Of a stretch of 64,000 nucleotides of DNA, positions 58,891 to 64,000 are shown piece by piece. Positions within the stretch are counted from its first letter, which is position 1. Every line of letters starts with the position of its first letter. This DNA comes from Macrostomum hystrix (Eukaryota > Platyhelminthes > Macrostomidae). The stretch lies in NCBI GenBank assembly GCA_950097015.1, contig CATNEN010000029.1:2300001-2364000 (forward strand), given 5' to 3'. The notes beneath the pieces are model-generated. The model had not been told where the DNA came from and searched no databases. It was given only the letters and a program-made list of their open reading frames with translations. Both the position numbers and the translations under genes were made by a program.

Positions 58891-59654
58891 CATTAAATTA
58901 AATTACAGTTTCACAGTAATTTTTACACCATACAAAAGTTATTTCTTTTGCTTTTTAATTAGTGAATTGCTATAAATAATTTTAGCGTAAATTTGGGAAA
59001 TTAGTAATTAAAGATCTTACTGATTTTAAAGTATAGTGTGAAGAGTTCGCGTAGAGTCAATTTAGAAAGTATAAAAGCAGAACTCTACATGTTGTCTGCA
59101 TGGCTTCCTTTCATTGTACACCAGCCTGCGGAATAAACGATGAGTTTTCGGTTTCATTGAGTTAGTTCAGTCTATTCGATCAAAAAGGCCAGGTGCAAAA
59201 GCGCCGCGCAGCCAGGCCATCGCTGGGGGCTTCTATGGCTGATATAAAGCGGCCTCTATATGCATGTCCTCATGCAGCGACGGCCGAGATCAGCAACTGC
59301 CGGAGCGACGCGTGGAAGATGGGAAATTCGCACAAGTTGTTGACTTTCTTAATATTCATCGAAACTTGCTCGAAAGAATTTTTTGGAATTTTGGCTTTGG
59401 GCTTTGTTCAATTTCGTCATATATTGATCCCCCTCTCTCTCTCTCTTATAGACTCAAAATTGGCCTATACACCTTAAAATTGTAAATGGGCGGAATCAGA
59501 TCGTGGTTGACGACATACAAAGTAGATTCTATTGTTTAATTGTTGGCCATGGGCTTCGACAAACGTTTATAATGTAATATAATTTTCTTGTCTGTCTACA
59601 GCGAGACAGCTAGTGTTTCCATAGACAGCGAGACAAAGGCATTGGTTTGTAACC
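58891..59654. other. Spacer with a TATA/AATAAA-like module
   Basis: GTATAAAAGCAG at about 59069 is followed at about 59132 by GGAATAAACG, an arrangement found in LTRs (TATA box then polyadenylation signal) but also by chance. No second copy or TG..CA termini are seen. Overlapping frames at 59193-59485 are not recognised. Confidence 0.25.
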
Positions 59655-59870
59655 CAGTGTCAGAATCGAATGACCGATGTCATAGTTGCTTGCAAAGTGT
59701 CAACAAAGCTTGAAGTTTGTCAATATCGGATGCAAATTGTCAGAAGTGAACCAAAGTTTGTCAAAATAGGATGAACATTTTAGCTATGCGCTGCCAAAGG
59801 CTGTCAAAATTGGATGCAACGATGTCAATATCGAGTGCACCTTTTCCAAAATAGAAAGTAAAATGTGTAG
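59655..59870. repeat. Degenerate tandem repeat, about 28 bp
   Basis: Seven or so loose copies built on TTGTCAAAATCGGATGCAAA, with the TGTCA and GGATG strings best conserved. Confidence 0.7.
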
Positions 59871-61582
59871 TAGCATGTATTAGTTTATGGTCCACTAGGC
59901 TATCATGATGTTGGGCACTTTAAAAAGAGATCACTTCGGGTATGGAACCATCAGGGGAATTGCAGAATCCTATCGTGATTAGAAATATGCACTTTAAATG
60001 GTATTTAGCATGTAAAATAAATGCTTAATATGGAGCTATCGATAATAATGTTGATGACGTAATCTACATCTCGCTTCCTTATACTTAAACGTTGCGATTC
60101 GAAAGACGAAAGATGGAGTAGCAACTCGCTGGCAGCATATGCTGGAGATAGGTATATGGACATCGGCACCATCCGCTACATGCGACTTCGGGTGTGCAGC
60201 GTGCGATTTATCGACGGCTCTCTTACAAACTTTCCGATCTCGTTGGTTATGGAAGTGCTCAAACAAGAAGCCGCTATCGAGTGCGGGCTCAGTAGCTGAA
60301 ATCTTGTTGCTGACAACTCAACAAAAGGCCTTGGGCAACGAGCTGCACTCTCGAATCGAAATAACGTAGAGAAATGGACATTCGTCGTTAATAGAGTCAA
60401 AATACGAATTTTTGCACACTAACGAAGATGGCAGTCATCTGTACGTGTTTACTGGGCACAATAGTGCTCTTGGAAGCTAAGAACCTCATAATCTGTGCTC
60501 TATCTGTGCTTTTTGCACAAAATCACGTTTTTCGATTTTGACAGTCGATTATAACAAAATTTTGCAACTGACAGACGTGAATGTCACTTTTTCTGAGCGT
60601 AGTCATCTAGGTGTTTCTAATAAGTACAAATTTTGGCTCATTCTTTTCCTTCCCCTATCCTTAGTATAGGTACAAAGTCTTTATTTCATTTCCAGCAAGT
60701 CACGTGACCTGGCCTGAGGTGTACAAAACATCGTGCAATGACAGCGAACATACACTCAAATAAAAGTACATCAAAAATGTAGTTCAATGACACCAAGCAC
60801 GCCGCGCTCCGGTAATCCGCTCAAAAGTTACAGGCTAAAAATAATGTTCGGTATGCAAGCCCCCGTACTGTCGATAAAGTACATTTCCGTACCGGCAACG
60901 ACTTCAATGAACGAAGACAAAATTTCAAGATATACATATTGTGCGCAATTTAGTTGTGCACCTTGCCTAAAAAGTCAGATTTTCCGAGCATGTCCTCGTT
61001 TCTTATTTTTTGTACATTTGTATCATGAAAAATGCATAAAAATAGCCTAAATCACGTTTTGGACTTTAGCAGTGTATGGCTCAGAGTCAATGCGCCGAAA
61101 CGGCTCAAAATGTATTTTAAACATGTAGATCTTACCTAAATGACCTCACAGATTCATGTACTTTTTAGAGTCTCGCAACAAGGTTGAATTTCCTCTATTT
61201 TGGTTCGAATACCTACCCGTCGAATATTCGAATGTAATTAACAGGTGCGAAAGTATAGTTAAAGTGAGTATCTTGGTTAAAGTCGTGCGTTATGTAACAG
61301 TCCCAGGTGCCATCGTTAGTATGGTGCCATTCGCGTCAGCGCGACCTTTGAGCTGCGTCAGTTGAAAGTTGAAAAAATGCACATTTTTCGACATTTGAAA
61401 AACACACTTTTACAGAATTATCTGTCAAGGTAAGCATTTAGCGGAAAATAACTAATCAGTGTCTTGTATGTCCGAAAATTCGCCAAAAGTTGGGTTCAAT
61501 CAATTTTTTACTCTATATTGTGAATCCTTATTTTTTGAGATTCAATTAAGATTTCGACGGGTCTCAAAAAAGTCACTTTTTC
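59871..61582. other. Intergenic, no supported gene
   Basis: 1.7 kb. Overlapping frames on both strands at 60036-60400 and at 60787-61365 show no domain or phase-consistent splice sites. Confidence 0.35.
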
Positions 61583-61618
61583 GTTGCCATGGCAACTAAG
61601 ACGCGTTGCTATGGAAAT
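61583..61618. promoter_or_regulatory. Tandem X-box (RFX-binding) motif
   Basis: GTTGCCATGGCAAC (61583-61596) is the perfect palindromic X-box bound by RFX factors. A weaker copy, GTTGCTATGGAAAT, follows at 61605-61618, 22 bp downstream. Which gene it would serve is unclear, as the nearest candidate on the minus strand ends at 61803. Confidence 0.5.
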
Positions 61619-61802
61619 TTCACGTCGCTCATCTTGTAGCCCTAAATGTTTTACGTCCATAGAGGGGTCACACATGGTTTTATCTCAAGTGGTTTTAATT
61701 CTGAATCAATTTTAGTTTCTAAAACGTTGATTTTACTTTCGGGGAGTCTCGCTTCCGCTCGCATCGCTCCTCGTTGGCAATTTTTCCGGACTGCACTTCG
61801 AC

Positions 61803-62365
61803 CTAACTAGCTGCCCTCGATTGCCATTGTTGCAGCGGTTGATCTCGCTGCTGCTGCTGTGGATGCTGCGTAGATTGACCAGCCGAACGTGCAACGTTAG
61901 ACTGTAGTTGAGCTGCTGTTGATGCTAAAGCGTCGACACATGCTGGAGAGACTGCGGACAATGACAGTGGTGTAGAACGTGGCGCATCGACTCACCATTC
62001 TCGCACAGCATTTCCGCCACCTCCTTTGCATAATTGTCATCGGCTAGCTGCGATGACAACGCACTGGTAGCATTACTTGTGACAGTTGCAGCTGCCAAAT
62101 CGGAGGCGGCATTCTCGTCTGCATTATCTACACTACCAATCCATTCATCCACTACCTCCAGCTGAGCATCATCTGCGAAAATATCGTCGACGTGTCCTCG
62201 GCTGAATCTTTTTGCAGAGCTGCCTCGTCAACACCAGATTGGTATTACAGGTACAGAATTCCCGCAAACAGGATAGTCGCCGGCACCGTAGACTGATTTG
62301 ACGGCACGCCGATAATTGCACGAAGATTTCGCACGAGTATCTTCTTCACCATCAGGAAGAAGCCG
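61803..62365 (-). CDS. Unrecognised gene fragment with a 44-nt intron
   Basis: Best-supported part: exon about 62175-61996 (acidic, Ala/Ser-rich, with EVVDEWIGSVDNADENAA and KEVAEMLCEN) joined in phase 1 to exon 61951-61803 (Gln/Ser-rich, STAAQLQSNVARS, ending in TAG). The intron between, 61995-61952, is only 44 nt with GTGAGT and CCGCAG ends. Upstream, a segment at about 62365-62240 follows a good acceptor (TTCTTCCTAG) and encodes RLLPDGEEDTRAKSSCNYRR, then AVKSVYGAGDYPVCG in the same frame, but a TGA intervenes and I found no phase-matched splice. It could be a small nuclear protein gene or a decayed transposon gene. Confidence 0.4.
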
Positions 62366-63704
62366 ATCTAGGAAGAAACATCAAAAGTAAAATTGCTCTT
62401 TCGTTGAGCAGAAAACATTGATTTATGATATTAATGCTGATCTGTTTATGTAATCTATTGTGCTTTTCCAAATAGCAAAAAATTCACTTATAATATAATT
62501 TGATCAGTCGCACAATTGTGAGAAGGCGACATGAGCAGCCTATCGCCTCGATCCACCGGGAAAGGGCGCAAGTACCAACAATTTAAACCGGTCGAAAGCC
62601 TCGATAACCTATAGCTACCATGGTTTCACCGGGAGCTCATTGCCTCGATATCTTTTCTCACGTTGTATATTGTATTGCAGAATAAACCACCAGAAGCCAT
62701 GTAGAAGTCAGTCAGAATTTTTAATATCGAATTCTCGACGATTTCATTTCCTTAAAACAATATAATCATAATTATTCTTCTAACTGCACGGTTTACATTA
62801 TGTTGATAGCGTACGAGTATAAGTTGTCGGTATTACCAAGATTTTTCAATCTACTAGTGCATTTTATAATTCTAACGGCAACGGATGTGCCTCAAAAGCA
62901 CAATCCTTTCATTCAGATTATAATGAAGGGTCCAGCGGGGGGGACGCATGTCAACATGCAGTAGGTGGAGAAATTTGAGATCATACTTAGGGTGCGACGG
63001 TAATTTCAATATTATCTTACGTTTCCCTACACTTTTATTCGAAAGTGTTTAAAGAACATCATTAATTAGGGTCGCTCTCGGGCATTTGCAACACCCTTGA
63101 TTTACTCTATTAACTAATTCAATCATCAATTAATTCCTACTTTTTTGCTCAGGAAAATATGAGCACGTAACTGAGTGAGCACTTACACTAGTAATTGATG
63201 CATTACATAAGTCACAAAGTTAATTCAGAAACTATTTAGATAACTCACGAGCTCCTGTTTTAAAGTATAAAACGCTACCGCTCATTTTGAATGTTTTCTT
63301 ATATTAAGTTTTGCTTAAGATTAAACAAACTGGTCTATTAGAATACCTAACCAAAAAAGTATAGCAATTAATGATAGATTGTATAATTTTTAAAAGAGCT
63401 GTCTAAGAGATGTTTTTGCGTTTGTATTTAAATAATTAGAATCGTTGCATTTTGCAAGAAATATCTTTCAAGGGTCTGGGTGTAATTTTCATAATTTCAC
63501 AAAAGCTGTAACTCTAAGATAGTAATGCGCGATTGCTTTGTATTATGGCAATCTTCAATGGATTTTTGAAACAAGATACCAAACTGACAGATTTATTTTA
63601 TAGTGGTTTTCATAATTTTTATAACTGTACTCTTATAGCTAAAGTAGACTAAACGTCTTAGCAAAAAATCTACTCTATTAACACTGTCATAACTCATAAT
63701 ATTA
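62366..63704. other. Intergenic, nothing recognised
   Basis: 1.3 kb of AT-rich sequence between the fragment above and the terminal SINE. Confidence 0.35.
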
Positions 63705-64000
63705 GTAAGTTGTAGCCTAGTGGTTAGGGCGTTGGACTCACGACTTGAAGGTCGGGGGTTCGATTCCCGACTCCACTGGAACAATTTGTGTCCTTTAGCA
63801 AGACACTTAACTCTGCATTGCTTCAGTTCACCCAGCTGTTAAATGGGTACCAGCATCAGCTGGGATAATTGAAGGTGGGTGTGGCGTCCCCCCAGTCCAT
63901 GGACTGAACAGCTGTACGCAGCCTTCAGATGTGCTGCGCATTAGCTGCTGCTGTGCTGTTGGCTGCACATCTGACCTAATTGGGGCAGGTGTAATAAAAA
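63705..64000 (+). mobile_element. tRNA-derived SINE, best copy, reaching the window end
   Basis: The head has A-box-like TAGCCTAGTGGTTAGGGC and B-box GGGTTCGATTCCCGAC. The body runs CCTTTAGCAAGACACTTAAC, TGCTTCAGTTCACCCAGCTG, GTACCAGCATCAGCTGGGAT, CCCCAGTCCATGGACTGAAC, AGCTGTACGCAGCCTTC, and the tail TTGGGGCAGGTGTAATAAAA. It reaches the last base, so its true 3' end may lie beyond. The tRNA-like head does not fold into a full cloverleaf and should not be called a tRNA gene. Confidence 0.88.

Noticed and set aside
59060..59145. LTR of a retrotransposon
   Set aside because: TATAAAAG and AATAAA are suitably spaced, but no second LTR, no TG..CA ends, no primer-binding site and no gag-pol frames are seen.
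63710..63782. A functional tRNA gene
   Set aside because: Has A- and B-box-like strings but no full cloverleaf, and continues directly into a SINE body present in several copies.

Overview
The window is nuclear DNA of an animal. Genes have spliced exons with GT-AG introns, and the families present are metazoan: a class A GPCR, an RFX factor, cereblon, a TRIM-NHL-like protein, RPL14 and ubiquitin-RPS27A. Exons are GC-rich, spacers are AT-rich, introns range from about 44 nt to several kb, and minisatellites are extremely abundant. A lophotrochozoan, perhaps a flatworm of Macrostomum type, fits best. That is an inference from genome style, not a proven assignment.

Layout. 0-9 kb (+): a rhodopsin-class GPCR in three phase-matched exons; its 4.8 kb first intron is filled with tandem arrays. 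9-15 kb: gene-poor, with five minisatellites, three of them sharing a 20-bp period. 17.4-27.6 kb (-): an unrecognised Gln/Ser-rich protein in four exons; its introns hold a 2.9 kb 54/59-bp array, a perfect 50-bp hairpin and a 24-bp array. 27.9-29.2 kb: an 18-bp array and a segmental duplication. 30.3-31.9 kb (-): an RFX5/RFX7-like transcription factor. 32-38 kb: AT-rich, carrying a DNA-transposon miniature with a clear 8-bp target duplication. 38.2-40.8 kb (+): cereblon, four exons. 41.2-43.9 kb: a 79-bp array and two adjacent inverted-repeat elements, each enclosing a transposase helix-turn-helix fragment. 44.1-46.0 kb (+): a METTL15/RsmH methyltransferase interrupted by a one-base frameshift. 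48.1-50.5 kb (+): a RING/B-box/coiled-coil/NHL-like protein, then tRNA-Ser(AGA). 53.0-56.4 kb (-): a tandemly duplicated RPL14 / ubiquitin-RPS27A block with a converted exon and an RPS27A relic. 56.4-64 kb: AT-rich, with small repeats, a tandem RFX X-box, a poorly defined minus-strand gene with a 44-nt intron, and a SINE cut by the window end.

The genes share no evident pathway. Ubiquitin biology recurs (cereblon, a RING protein, ubiquitin itself), but nothing here shows that this is more than chance linkage. The strongest structural themes are locally private minisatellites, many of them inside introns, and the layered duplication and conversion history of the RPL14-RPS27A block. Splice sites were assigned by eye from GT/AG consensus and reading phase; no transcript evidence was available.
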